DNA of 51,092 nt from VFMC01 sp031400715 (GCA_031400715.1 JANNQK010000085.1:1-51092), one strand, 5' to 3'. Counted from the first letter of the stretch, positions 7,560 through 17,441 are shown. The notes: generated from the letters alone by a model not told the origin. Translations and numbers: made by a program.

Positions 7560-9998
7560 ATGAGCGAGCAGGCACGGATCGTCATCATCGGCGGTGGCAT
7601 CGCGGGGTGCGCCACGTTGTACCACCTGGCCGAGATGGGCTGCACCGATGTGCTCCTGCTCGAGCGCGACGAGCTGACGTCGGGTTCCACCTGGCATGCC
7701 GCCGGCAACGTGCCCACCTACTCGACGAGCTGGAGCGTGATGAAGGTGCAGGCGTACTCGGCTCAGCTCTATCGCGAGCTCGCGGCCGACCCCGACTTCC
7801 CGATCAGTTACCACGTCACCGGTTCGGTGCGGCTGGCCCACAGCCGCGAGCGCATGGCCGAGTTCATGCATGTCACGTCGATGGCCAACGCGAACGGGAT
7901 GGGCTACGACGTGCTGACACCCCAACAGCTCGTCGATCGCTATCCGTTGATCGAGACCCACGACCTGGTGGGTGCGTTGTGGGACCCGCTCGATGGCGAC
8001 ATCGACCCCTCGCAGGTGACCCAGGCGCTCGCTCGGGCCGCACGTGCCAAGGGTGCGCGCGTGCGTCGGTTCGAGCGCGTGGTCGGCCTGGCGCAACACG
8101 CGAACCACAGCTGGACCGTCACGTCGCGCACCAGCGACGGTGCCGAGCACGTCATCGACTGCGAGATCGTGGTCAACGCTGCCGGCTACCGCGCGGGAGA
8201 GGTGATGGAGCTGATCGGACGTCATCTCCCGATCGCCCAGATGTCGCACCAGTACCTCGTGACCGAGGAGATCCCCGCCCTCGCCGCCCTCCCCGACAAG
8301 CTGCCCTTGCTGCGCGATCCCGACACCAGCTACTACCTCCGCCAGGAACGCAACGGCTTCATCCTCGGCCCGTACGAGTGGCAGGCGACCGCGATGTGGC
8401 GCGACGGCATCCCCGAGCAGTTCGCCAACATGTTGTGGTCCGACGACATCGAACGCCTCGAGAAGCAGATCCTCGACGCCGGCGAGCGCGTGCCGGTGTT
8501 GGCCGATGCCGGCATCGCCAACATCGTGAACGGCCCGATCCCCTATGCACCCGACGGCTATCCGTACCTCGGCCCCGAGCGTGGCCTGCGCAACTTCTGG
8601 CACTGCAACACCTTCAGCTTCGGCATCGCCCAGGGCGGAGGGGCAGGCAAGGCGCTAGCCGAGTGGATCCTCGACGGTCGCCCCGAGTTCGACCTGTGGA
8701 GCATCGACCGCCGTCGCTACAAGGACTACGCCACCACCGAGTACACGATCGACAAGGCGATCGAGGTGTATCAGAACGAGTACGCGATCGGCTTCCCGTT
8801 CGAAGAGCGGCCGGCCGGCCGGCCGTCGTACACGTCGCCGCTGTACGACACGCTGAGCGCGAAGGGCGGCCACTTCGGCGCCCGCGGCGGCTGGGAGCGG
8901 CCCACCTGGTTCGACCCCGAGGGCACGGTGACCGACGAGCCGTTGTCGCTGTTCCGCGACAACCCGTGGCGGCCGTTGGTCGCCGCCGAATGTGCGGCCG
9001 TGCGCGAACAGGTGGGCGTGCTCGACCTGCCGGGTTTCACGAAGGTCGAGGTCGAGGGTCCGGGCGCGGCGGCGTACCTCGATCATCTCCTGTGCACCAA
9101 GCTGCCCAAGGTCGGTCGGCTCACGCTCGCCTACGCCCTGCTGCCCGACGGCAAGGTGCTGAGCGAGTTGACGGTGACCCGGTTGGCAGACGACCACTTC
9201 TACCTGTGCGGTGCGGCGAGCGCCGAGTGGCACGACCTCGACGTGCTCGAGCACGCATTGCCTGCCGACGGCTCGGTCCGTCTTCGCAACGTCACCCACG
9301 ACCGCGGCTCGCTGATCGTGATGGGGCCGCGATCGCGCGACGTGCTGGCCGCGGTCACCACGTCGCCGCTCGACAACGCATCGTTCCCATGGCTCAGCGT
9401 CCGCGACATCGACACCGCCGTCGGTTCTGTGCGAGCGCTGCGCGTGAACTACGTGGGCGAGCTCGGTTGGGAGCTGCATGCCACCACCGAACAGCTCCCC
9501 GCCCTGTACGCCGCGATCTGGGCTGCGGGCGAGGCTCACGGAATCCGCGACATCGGCATCTATGCCGTCGACAGCCTGCGCCTCGACAAGTGCTACCGCG
9601 GCTGGAAGGGCGATCTGGAGATCGGGTTCTCACCCTTCGACGCCTCGCTCGACCGGTTCGTCGACCTCACCAAGCCCGACTTCGTGGGCAAGGACGCGCT
9701 CGTGGCCGAGCACGCATCGGGGTCACCGTGGCGATTCGTTCCGCTCACGCTCGATGCCCCGGGCGAGGCCGACGCTCCGTTCTGCGCGTCGGTCTTCCAG
9801 GCAGGTCGCCGGGTCGGCATCGTCACGAGCGGCGGCTGGAGCTTCACGTTGGGCGCCAGCATCGCCCTCGCCTACGTGGAACCGGCGTGCGCTGTCGCCG
9901 GCACCACCCTCGAGATCGGGGTGTTCGGCACCCGCGTGGCCGCGACCGTGGGGGCCGAACCCCTCTACGACCCGACGAACGCCCGCATGCGCGCCTGA
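7560..9998 (+). CDS. Dimethylglycine/sarcosine dehydrogenase-like flavoprotein (copy B)
   Basis: 812 residues; the ATG at 7560 has GAGGGG 6 bases upstream, and earlier in-frame codons only run antisense through copy A. Architecture matches copy A: FAD Rossmann motif IVIIGGGIAGCATLYHLAE (residues 7-25), STWHAAG with His46 at the covalent-FAD position, FAO middle domain, then GcvT-type folate domains with IVMGPRSRDVLAAV and YVGELGWELHATTE. The two proteins are clearly diverged paralogues, so they probably act on different N-methylated substrates or successive steps. The gene is read divergently from the copy A operon and shares its promoter region. The next gene downstream is convergent. Confidence 0.93.
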   Translation: MSEQARIVIIGGGIAGCATLYHLAEMGCTDVLLLERDELTSGSTWHAAGNVPTYSTSWSVMKVQAYSAQLYRELAADPDFPISYHVTGSVRLAHSRERMAEFMHVTSMANANGMGYDVLTPQQLVDRYPLIETHDLVGALWDPLDGDIDPSQVTQALARAARAKGARVRRFERVVGLAQHANHSWTVTSRTSDGAEHVIDCEIVVNAAGYRAGEVMELIGRHLPIAQMSHQYLVTEEIPALAALPDKLPLLRDPDTSYYLRQERNGFILGPYEWQATAMWRDGIPEQFANMLWSDDIERLEKQILDAGERVPVLADAGIANIVNGPIPYAPDGYPYLGPERGLRNFWHCNTFSFGIAQGGGAGKALAEWILDGRPEFDLWSIDRRRYKDYATTEYTIDKAIEVYQNEYAIGFPFEERPAGRPSYTSPLYDTLSAKGGHFGARGGWERPTWFDPEGTVTDEPLSLFRDNPWRPLVAAECAAVREQVGVLDLPGFTKVEVEGPGAAAYLDHLLCTKLPKVGRLTLAYALLPDGKVLSELTVTRLADDHFYLCGAASAEWHDLDVLEHALPADGSVRLRNVTHDRGSLIVMGPRSRDVLAAVTTSPLDNASFPWLSVRDIDTAVGSVRALRVNYVGELGWELHATTEQLPALYAAIWAAGEAHGIRDIGIYAVDSLRLDKCYRGWKGDLEIGFSPFDASLDRFVDLTKPDFVGKDALVAEHASGSPWRFVPLTLDAPGEADAPFCASVFQAGRRVGIVTSGGWSFTLGASIALAYVEPACAVAGTTLEIGVFGTRVAATVGAEPLYDPTNARMRA

Positions 9999-10026
9999 CC
10001 GCGACACTGCCTGAGCGCGTCGTCGC

Positions 10027-10908
10027 TCAGTGGCCGATGGCGACCAACGTCAGCGAGACGCCGGCCAGCGACAGGCCGAGCCGCTGCATCGTTTCGATCT
10101 TGTCGCCCAGCACGACGGCCGCCAGCACGATCGTCGTCACCGGGTACAGCGAGGTGATCGCAGCGACCCAGGTGAGCTGTCCCCGGTCGAGCGCCGTCAC
10201 GAAGAACGCGTTGGCTGCGAAGTCGAGCACCCCGGCGAGGACGATCAACATCCACGACGAGCGGTGCGGCGCGCCCCACGTTCGGCCGCCCCACACCACG
10301 AACGCGAGCACCGTGATCGATGCGACACGAACTCCCACCAACGGGAACAAGCCGGCCTCGGCCGACGTCCGCGACAACAGGACGAAGAACAGACCGAACC
10401 CCAGACCGGCCAACACCGCCACGGCCATCGTGCGTGCCTCCCGCTCGCGGACGACCCAGCGCTCTCGTGGCGTGAGCCGCAGCGATGTCCGACGCCCAGC
10501 GCCGCCGACCGACACCAGCACCGTCGCGGGAACGGAGATCGCGACCCCGACGAGCGTGATCGCTCGAGGACGTTCACCGAGCATCAGGCCGGCAACCAAC
10601 GGCACGAGCGCTGCAACCAGCGCCATCGTCGCGGTAGCGGTCGACAGCGGCCCGATCGCGAGCGCCCGATAGAGGCAGACCAGCGCCAACGCCGCGCACA
10701 GGCCAGCGCCCGCGCCCCACGCGAGATCACGCGCCGACCACGACTCCGCTGGCACCACGAGCAGCACCACGGCCAACGTCACCGCGCTGACCAGCTGGGC
10801 GACCAGGGTGACGACGAGTGGATCGGTGCGTCTGCTCGACACTGCGCCGGCGAAATCGGACGCGCCGTACGAGACGCTCGAGAGGGTCGCGAGGAAGACG
10901 GCGAACAT
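10027..10908 (-). CDS. EamA/DMT-family transporter
   Basis: 293 residues with about ten transmembrane segments in two EamA repeats, the usual size of drug/metabolite exporters. The first repeat ends near GLMLGERPRAITLVGVAI and the second near AAVVLGDKIETMQRLGLSL, both matching the EamA pattern of a charged residue after LG(E/D). The ATG at 10908 opens with a typical hydrophobic start (MFAVFLATLSSVSYGASDF). AGGA sits 13 bases upstream, farther than ideal, and overlaps the end of a possible 12-codon leader peptide. Substrate unknown. The gene is convergent with the copy B DMGDH-like gene and divergent from the gene at 11053. Confidence 0.88.
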   Translation of the reverse strand: MFAVFLATLSSVSYGASDFAGAVSSRRTDPLVVTLVAQLVSAVTLAVVLLVVPAESWSARDLAWGAGAGLCAALALVCLYRALAIGPLSTATATMALVAALVPLVAGLMLGERPRAITLVGVAISVPATVLVSVGGAGRRTSLRLTPRERWVVREREARTMAVAVLAGLGFGLFFVLLSRTSAEAGLFPLVGVRVASITVLAFVVWGGRTWGAPHRSSWMLIVLAGVLDFAANAFFVTALDRGQLTWVAAITSLYPVTTIVLAAVVLGDKIETMQRLGLSLAGVSLTLVAIGH

Positions 10909-10922
10909 CGGGAAGGTCGTTC

Positions 10923-10961
10923 CTACCTGGCGGGCCCGTCGCCCGCAGCGGCTGCCGTCAT
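10923..10961 (-). CDS. Possible 12-codon leaderless upstream ORF of the DMT gene
   Basis: On the minus strand TAGCGT (10975-10970) is followed after 8 bases by an ATG at 10961 that opens a 12-codon frame (MTAAAAGDGPAR) ending in TAG. The stop lies 14 bases before the DMT transporter ATG, and AGGA overlaps the stop. This looks like a leaderless leader peptide feeding reinitiation at the transporter. It is short and could be chance. Confidence 0.3.
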   Translation of the reverse strand: MTAAAAGDGPAR

Positions 10962-11020
10962 GTCGGCCGACGCTAACAGCGGGCGCGGTTGATTCGAGGC
11001 TGTACAGATTCCGATTGTGG

Positions 11021-11038
11021 GGTTCTGACTCAAGAACC
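11021..11038. promoter_or_regulatory. 6-bp inverted repeat before the gene at 11053
   Basis: GGTTCT and AGAACC flank a 6-base spacer 15-32 bases before the first ATG of the downstream gene. A hairpin in the leader or an operator are both possible. Confidence 0.35.
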
Positions 11039-11052
11039 AGACTGACGAGCCG

Positions 11053-11100
11053 ATGGAAACCGGGATGGAAGCCGGGATGGAAACCGGGATGGATCAGGGC
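11053..11100. repeat. 12-bp tandem repeat at gene start
   Basis: Four 12-base units beginning ATGGAAACCGGG, with the second differing at one base and the fourth degenerate. Each unit begins with ATG in the same frame, so copy-number change would move the start without changing frame. Confidence 0.9.
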
Positions 11101-12153
11101 ACAGGTCCCTCCGACGCGGCCCCGCGCGCCGTGGGCGACGAGACGTCGGACGACGCGCGCCGGCCCCTCACCAGGGTGCCCCTCGATCCACCGCGCACGA
11201 TGGAGCCGGCGATCGAGTGGTGTCGCCACGAGGTGCGCCGTCTGGTCGCATGGCGCCTCGTCGGCAACGCGGCTGTGGTGCTCGCGGTGGTCGTGCCGCT
11301 GACCTGGTGGCGGTCCGGTTCGGCCGCGCCGGCGATCGCGATCGGCTGCACCGCAGCGCTGGTCACAACCCTCTGCCACATCGGCATCGTGCTCGTCGCG
11401 GGCCCACTCGGATTCACCTACCTCGAGAGGTTCACCGCAGCACCGCCCGAGTACTCCCTGGTCCACGCAACATCGGTGCTCGGCACGCACCCGGTGGAGA
11501 TCGCCGCCCACGGACCTGCCGACTTGTGGGACCTCGACCCGGATCACGAGCCTCCGTGCCCGTCCACCGATCTCGTCCCCTTCGACCCCACGACTGCCTC
11601 CACGATGCCAACGGTCGTGGTCGCGGCCACCGATGACGATCTCAACCCCGAGCGACGCGTTGCGATCGCGGCCGCGCTGAGCGAGTTGGGCTTGTCTCCT
11701 GTGGCCACCGTCCGTGCCGACCGACTCGGCAGGACGATCGACCTGTTCACCGACGGCGACCGGATCGTCGTCGCTGCCGACCGCACAGACGGCAGTGTCA
11801 CCGTGCTCACCGAGCTCCCCGGATTCCGGGTGCTCATCTCCAGTGCCTTGCTCATCCCACCCACCGACGACTTGGTGGTCAACGTGGTCCGCGATGCATA
11901 CCCGGCTCGCCTCGTGCTCTCCCACCAACGGCTGGTCGAACAGGCGTTTCGATCTCGGGCGCGGGTGAGCGAACCGGTCGGGCTGTTCAAGCTCGCACAA
12001 CATCGCGAACTCGAGGCGTACCGCGAGCTCGGACCGTTCTGGTCGGCGATGCTCGACCTTCGGTGCCGCCCGTCGGGGGCTCGCCTGGTCGCCGCGCCGT
12101 TGGCCGACGATGTGCTGCTGTTCTCCGGAAACCGGTTCTTCCAGCACCCCTGA
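11053..12153 (+). CDS. Unknown membrane-anchored protein with MExG repeat start
   Basis: Up to 366 residues. The 5' end is a 12-base tandem repeat coding (METG/MEAG/METG/MDQG), so four ATGs (11053, 11065, 11077, 11089) are candidate starts and none has a convincing SD. After a hydrophilic stretch, two hydrophobic segments follow (about 72-85 and 92-114), then a soluble domain of about 240 residues. That domain has a conserved-looking alpha/beta character (VVVAATDDDLNPERRVAIAAAL, IDLFTDGDRIVVAADRTDG, VVNVVRDAYPARLVLSHQRLVEQAF). I recognise no family. The next gene, a helicase, starts 67 bases downstream on the same strand. Confidence 0.65.
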   Translation: METGMEAGMETGMDQGTGPSDAAPRAVGDETSDDARRPLTRVPLDPPRTMEPAIEWCRHEVRRLVAWRLVGNAAVVLAVVVPLTWWRSGSAAPAIAIGCTAALVTTLCHIGIVLVAGPLGFTYLERFTAAPPEYSLVHATSVLGTHPVEIAAHGPADLWDLDPDHEPPCPSTDLVPFDPTTASTMPTVVVAATDDDLNPERRVAIAAALSELGLSPVATVRADRLGRTIDLFTDGDRIVVAADRTDGSVTVLTELPGFRVLISSALLIPPTDDLVVNVVRDAYPARLVLSHQRLVEQAFRSRARVSEPVGLFKLAQHRELEAYRELGPFWSAMLDLRCRPSGARLVAAPLADDVLLFSGNRFFQHP

Positions 12154-12220
12154 CCCTCGCTGAGCTGGTTCTCCCCGTACCGGGCGCGCCGGTGTCACAT
12201 CCATCGGCTACAACGCTGGA

Positions 12221-15121
12221 ATGCCCATCTCGTGCGTCTACTGCGGCGGCAGCCATGCCGACGCCCGAGGTGTGCGCGCGTGCTGGGAGCGCAACGACGG
12301 CACCGACGCTCCTTCGACAGCCCCTTCGACAGCCCCTTCGACAGCCCCAGCGACGGGCCCGCCCGATGCCGGGTTCGATCCCGGGTTCGATGTCAGGGCC
12401 GATGTCAGGGCTGATCCGACCCTCACCCGGGCGCCTGCTCACCGGGGGCACCCGAACCTCGGCCGTCACGTCATCATCCGGCCGGGTCAGACAGTCCCGG
12501 CTGCCTGGCTCCCGTGCGAACGCGTCGCCATCGGCGCCGACGACGTTCACCATCCCCACACGGCCATCGATCGGCTGCGCACGGTTGCACTCGCTCGCGT
12601 CGCCCTGGTGATCGAGCTCGACGAGACCACCGATGCAGCGTTGGCGGCGCCCCAGCGCACCGAGCTCGCCCCCCATGAGGTCGGCCCGCGCTTCGAACTG
12701 CAGCTCGCCATGCTCCAGCACCTGGTGCGCTCGAACGCGGTCGATGCCACCGGGGAACCCACCGGCAGCGCCGGGTGGTGGGTGCTCGATCGAGCGGTCG
12801 CGCTCGGCGCACAGCCGGGCGATGGCGAATCGAGCGACGTGCTGCTGCCCGACGGCACCCTGGCCTGGCTCGATGGTGGGCCGCCGCGTTGGAGCCCCCC
12901 GATCGTCGGCTGCGCGGTGCTGCACCGCATCGCGATCGAGCACGGGTCCCTCGTCCCGTTCGGCCCCAACGACCAGATGGCCGCGACGGCTGTCGAGCTG
13001 GCGCCCGACCAGCTCGCCGCCGTGGTCCACGACGGCGGAGCGGCACGCATCATCGCCCCGGCCGGCTCCGGCAAGACCCGCGTGCTCACCGAGCGGGCCC
13101 GTCATCTGATTCGCCAGTGGCACGTGCCCGCGTCGGCGATCAGCCTCGTCGCGTTCAACAAACGCGCCCAGGAGGAGATGCGCGAGCGCACGCCCGACCT
13201 GCGCGGCCTGCACGTGCGCACCCTCAACGCCATCGCGCTCGCGATCGTCAACGGTGCCGCACCGTTCGCGCCGCAACCGAAGCGGTTCGAGACCATCGAC
13301 GAGGGCGAGGTGCGCCGCATCATCGGCCGTCTCGTGAAGTTCCCGCGCAAACGCAACGCCGACCCCGTCGCCACCTGGATCGAGGCGCTGTCGCTCGCCC
13401 GGCTCGGGTTGAAGTCGCCCGAACGCGTCGAGCAGCTGTACGACGGCGACATCGAGGGCTTCGCCGACGTGTTCCCGCGGTATCGACGCGAGCTCGAGCG
13501 GGCCGGGCGCCTCGACTTCGACGAACAGATCCAGCGCGCGCTCGAGATCCTGCTCGCCGACACCGACGCGCGCATTGCGGCCCAACGGGCCTGTCGATTG
13601 ATGCTCGTCGACGAGTTCCAGGACCTCACCCCCGCGCATCTGTTGATGGTGCGACTACTGGCCGGACCCGACGGCGCGGTGTTCGGGGTGGGCGACGACG
13701 ACCAGACCATCTACGGCTACAACGGCGCCGACCCGTCATGGTTGATCGACTTCGCCGAACTGTTCCCCGGCGCCGGCGAACACCCGCTCGAGGTGAACTA
13801 CCGGTGCCCGGCCGATGTGGTGGCCGCAGCCGACATGTTGCTGCGCCACAATGCGGTTCGAGTGCCGAAGACGATCCGGGCCGGGGCCGCCGCCACCCCG
13901 CGGGGACTATCCGTCGAGCCCGGCGACTCGCCGGTCGAGACCACGGTCGAGATCGTCAGCCGCGCAATCGCCGATGGCGTCCCACCCACCGACATCGCCG
14001 TTCTCACCCGGGTCAACTCGCTGCTGGCTCCCGTGCAGGTCGCGCTCGGCGCGGCAGGCGTGCCGGTCACCGGAGGCGTCGGTCGTGAGTTCGTCGACCG
14101 AACCGCGGTGCGCGCCGCGCTGGCCTGGCTGCGTCTCGCCACCGCCGACGAACGCTTCGAGGCCGACGACATGGCCGAGGCACTGCGCCGGCCGACTCGT
14201 TCGCTGCACCCGAGCGTCGCCACGTGGGTCGGCGAGCAGACCTCCGTCGACGGGCTCAGGCGACTGGCCGGCCGCGTGAACGGTGAGCGCGATGCGATGC
14301 GGATCGAGGAGTTCGCAGCCGACATCGAACGGCTCCGACGGCTGGCGGCAACCCGAGGCACAGCCGGGACGACCGGTTCGATCCTGGGCGCCCTGCGCGA
14401 TGCGATGGGTCTGGCGTCCAGCATCGCCACCCTCGACGTGCACCGTCACGGTATGAACCGCGCCGCGCAGAACGACGACCTCACCGCCATCGCCCAGTTG
14501 GCCGACCTCCAACCCGATCCGCGTCAGTTCGAGCGCTGGCTCCGGGCAGGCGTCAGCGCGCCATGGTCCACGGGAGGGGTCACGCTCGCGACGGTGCACC
14601 GTGTGAAGGGTCAGGAATGGCCGCTGGTGATCGTGCACCAGGCCGACGCCGACCAGTTCCCCCACCGCTTGTCCGACGATGTGGCCGAAGAACGACGCGT
14701 GTTCCATGTGGCGATCACACGGGCCAGCCGGCGACTGCACATCGTGCCCGACTCGTCACCGTCGCCCTTCATCGCCAACATGTCCGAAGCCCCTGCGCCG
14801 CGACGTGCCGCCTCCACCGCGCCAGCGCCGAAACCGCCGACCACCCCGCCCCGCGACGCACGTCCCGGACACGGCTTGTCGGGCGACGATGCGGCGTTGT
14901 TCGCATCGCTGAAGGAGCTGCGCCTGCATCTCGCATCCGGAAAGCCGGCCTACACCGTGTTCGCCGACGCCACGCTCGAACAGATCGTGCTCACCCGACC
15001 GGCATCGCTCGCCGAGCTCGGGCGCACCAAGGGCGTCGGCCCGGCCAAACTCGCCGCCTACGGCGACGCGTTCGTGAAGGTCATCGCCGACTGGCCGGCG
15101 GCGACCCCGATCGATCGCTGA
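12221..15121 (+). CDS. UvrD/Rep-type superfamily 1 helicase with N-terminal zinc knuckle and C-terminal HRDC domain
   Basis: 966 residues. SF1A helicase motifs are complete: Walker A APAGSGKT near residue 280, LVAFNKRAQEEM, Walker B LMLVDEFQDLTP, GVGDDDQTIYGYNGA, LEVNYRCP, LATVHRVKGQEW and VAITRASRRL. The C-terminal region (about 885-955) is an HRDC domain, as in mycobacterial UvrD2. A roughly 270-residue N-terminal extension is unusual: it opens with C5-x2-C8-x3-H12-x8-C21, a possible zinc knuckle, continues through a low-complexity 12-bp repeat region (about residues 30-66), and then a folded part of unknown type. Role: ATP-driven 3'-5' DNA unwinding in repair. The start follows TACAAC and 6 bases, a near-leaderless arrangement with no SD. 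Confidence 0.9.
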   Translation: MPISCVYCGGSHADARGVRACWERNDGTDAPSTAPSTAPSTAPATGPPDAGFDPGFDVRADVRADPTLTRAPAHRGHPNLGRHVIIRPGQTVPAAWLPCERVAIGADDVHHPHTAIDRLRTVALARVALVIELDETTDAALAAPQRTELAPHEVGPRFELQLAMLQHLVRSNAVDATGEPTGSAGWWVLDRAVALGAQPGDGESSDVLLPDGTLAWLDGGPPRWSPPIVGCAVLHRIAIEHGSLVPFGPNDQMAATAVELAPDQLAAVVHDGGAARIIAPAGSGKTRVLTERARHLIRQWHVPASAISLVAFNKRAQEEMRERTPDLRGLHVRTLNAIALAIVNGAAPFAPQPKRFETIDEGEVRRIIGRLVKFPRKRNADPVATWIEALSLARLGLKSPERVEQLYDGDIEGFADVFPRYRRELERAGRLDFDEQIQRALEILLADTDARIAAQRACRLMLVDEFQDLTPAHLLMVRLLAGPDGAVFGVGDDDQTIYGYNGADPSWLIDFAELFPGAGEHPLEVNYRCPADVVAAADMLLRHNAVRVPKTIRAGAAATPRGLSVEPGDSPVETTVEIVSRAIADGVPPTDIAVLTRVNSLLAPVQVALGAAGVPVTGGVGREFVDRTAVRAALAWLRLATADERFEADDMAEALRRPTRSLHPSVATWVGEQTSVDGLRRLAGRVNGERDAMRIEEFAADIERLRRLAATRGTAGTTGSILGALRDAMGLASSIATLDVHRHGMNRAAQNDDLTAIAQLADLQPDPRQFERWLRAGVSAPWSTGGVTLATVHRVKGQEWPLVIVHQADADQFPHRLSDDVAEERRVFHVAITRASRRLHIVPDSSPSPFIANMSEAPAPRRAASTAPAPKPPTTPPRDARPGHGLSGDDAALFASLKELRLHLASGKPAYTVFADATLEQIVLTRPASLAELGRTKGVGPAKLAAYGDAFVKVIADWPAATPIDR
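12311..12416. repeat. Three consecutive sets of 12-bp tandem repeats inside the helicase gene
   Basis: Three exact units of CCTTCGACAGCC (12311-12346) are followed by a degenerate unit, then two units of CCGGGTTCGAT(C/G) (12369-12392), then two of TCAGGGC(C/T)GAT(G/C) (12393-12416). They code PSTA, PGFD and VRAD-type tandem tetrapeptides in the linker after the zinc knuckle. The period is always 12 bases, which preserves frame. Confidence 0.9.
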
Positions 15122-15131
15122 TCGATGACGC

Positions 15132-16178
<1,047 letters not shown>

Positions 16179-16226
16179 GTCTGCATCGTGGCAGATCCGG
16201 CCATGCCGGCACAGGCCCGTCGTTGC

Positions 16227-16232
16227 TACCGT
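16227..16232 (+). promoter_or_regulatory. -10 box of a predicted leaderless gene
   Basis: TACCGT lies 6 bases before the GTG start of the HisC-like gene and fits the actinobacterial TANNNT -10 consensus. No SD is present, so the transcript probably begins at or next to the start codon. Confidence 0.55.
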
Positions 16233-16238
16233 CGGCGC

Positions 16239-17357
16239 GTGCCCGAACTGTCAGCATCACCCGAGTCGTCGTCACTCCCCCGCGCCCGTCCCGCCGTCGA
16301 CCACCTCCCCGCGTATCGCCCTGGCAAGGGAGCTGCGCAAGCCGAGGCCGAGCACGGCATCACCAATGCGATCAAGCTGGCCTCGAACGAGAACCCCGAT
16401 CCACCGCTCGACGAGATCGTGGCAGCCGTGAGCGCAGCAGCGGCAGGGGCCAACCGCTATGCCGACCATCGCGCCACCGCACTGCGCGAGCGCATCGGCT
16501 CGTGGTTGCAGGTCGATCCGGCGAGCGTGACCATCGGCGCCGGATCGGTCGGGCTGTTGCAACAGTTGTTCCTCACCTTCGTCGATGCAGGCGACGAGGT
16601 GGTCTACCCGTGGCGATCGTTCGAGGTCTACCCGGTGTACACGAGGCTGATGGGTGGCATCGAGGTCACGACACCGCTCACGGCCGACCATGCCTTCGAC
16701 CTCGACGCGCTGGCAGCGGCGATCACGCCGTCGACGCGCATGGTGCTGCTCGCCACGCCGAACAACCCGACCGGAACAGCGCTGCGCACCGACGACCTGC
16801 GCGCCCTCCTCGCCGGCATCTCGCCCAGCACCGTCGTCGTGATCGACGAGGCGTACCGCGAGTTCCTCGATCCGAGCTTCGGCGACCCGGTACAGGAGTT
16901 GGTGCCAGAGTTCCCGAACGTGGTGGTGACGAGAACGTTCTCGAAGGCGCACGGTCTGGCCGGCGTTCGAGTCGGGTATGCGGTCGGCCACCCCGACGTG
17001 ATCGCGTCGATCGACAAGACGCTGTTCCCGTTTGCGGTCAACGGGTTGGCCCAGGCAGCCGCGATGGCGGCGATCGACTCGATCGATCTGATCCAGGCGC
17101 GGGTCGAACGCATCCTCGGGGAGCGCGCCCGTGTGATCGCGTCGCTCGTCTCCGACGGATGGTCACTCCCCGACGCACAGGCCAACTTCGTGTACCTGCC
17201 GCTCGGAGAACGCACCGACGTGATCTACCTCGGGCTCGAAAAGCGAGGTGTGGTCACTCGCCCGTTCAGCAACGAGGGCATCCGCGTCACCATCGGCAAC
17301 GTCGAGCAGAACACCCGCTTCCTGGCAACGCTCGCTGACGTCGCCCAGCCCAACTGA
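16239..17357 (+). CDS. Histidinol-phosphate aminotransferase-like PLP enzyme
   Basis: 372 residues from the GTG at 16239, chosen because a TANNNT box stands 6 bases upstream and because the protein then has normal length. Class I/II aminotransferase motifs are present: LASNENPDPP, YADHRATALRERIG, ATPNNPTGTAL, VVIDEAYREF and the PLP-lysine region RTFSKAHGLAGVRVGYA. This is the HisC pattern, which transfers an amino group between histidinol phosphate (or an aromatic amino acid) and glutamate. No other histidine genes are nearby, so it may be a second copy acting on aromatic amino acids or another substrate. A strong hairpin separates it from the convergent ligase gene. Confidence 0.88.
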   Translation: MPELSASPESSSLPRARPAVDHLPAYRPGKGAAQAEAEHGITNAIKLASNENPDPPLDEIVAAVSAAAAGANRYADHRATALRERIGSWLQVDPASVTIGAGSVGLLQQLFLTFVDAGDEVVYPWRSFEVYPVYTRLMGGIEVTTPLTADHAFDLDALAAAITPSTRMVLLATPNNPTGTALRTDDLRALLAGISPSTVVVIDEAYREFLDPSFGDPVQELVPEFPNVVVTRTFSKAHGLAGVRVGYAVGHPDVIASIDKTLFPFAVNGLAQAAAMAAIDSIDLIQARVERILGERARVIASLVSDGWSLPDAQANFVYLPLGERTDVIYLGLEKRGVVTRPFSNEGIRVTIGNVEQNTRFLATLADVAQPN

Positions 17358-17367
17358 CTCACCCACC

Positions 17368-17430
17368 CGACATCGTTCTGGTCGCGCCTTCTTTCGAATG
17401 GCGAAGGGAATCGCGACCAGAACGATGTCG
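17368..17430. terminator. Perfect 19-bp inverted repeat between convergent genes
   Basis: Bases 17368-17386 and 17412-17430 are exact reverse complements around a 25-base loop that itself can fold (CCTTC with GAAGG). It lies between the stop of the HisC-like gene at 17357 and the stop of the convergent acyl-AMP ligase at 17442, so it should end both transcripts. No T-tract is seen. Confidence 0.8.
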
Positions 17431-17441
17431 ATCGCGCCCGA

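Noticed and set aside
7464..8603. Long N-terminal extension of copy A DMGDH on the minus strand (frame open to 8603)
   Set aside because: It runs antisense through copy B. The ATG at 7463 has an SD and the FAD motif follows at once.
10909..12204. Minus-strand extension of the DMT transporter to 12204
   Set aside because: It lies antisense to the gene at 11053, with no membrane or domain signal; MFAVFL at 10908 is a typical start.
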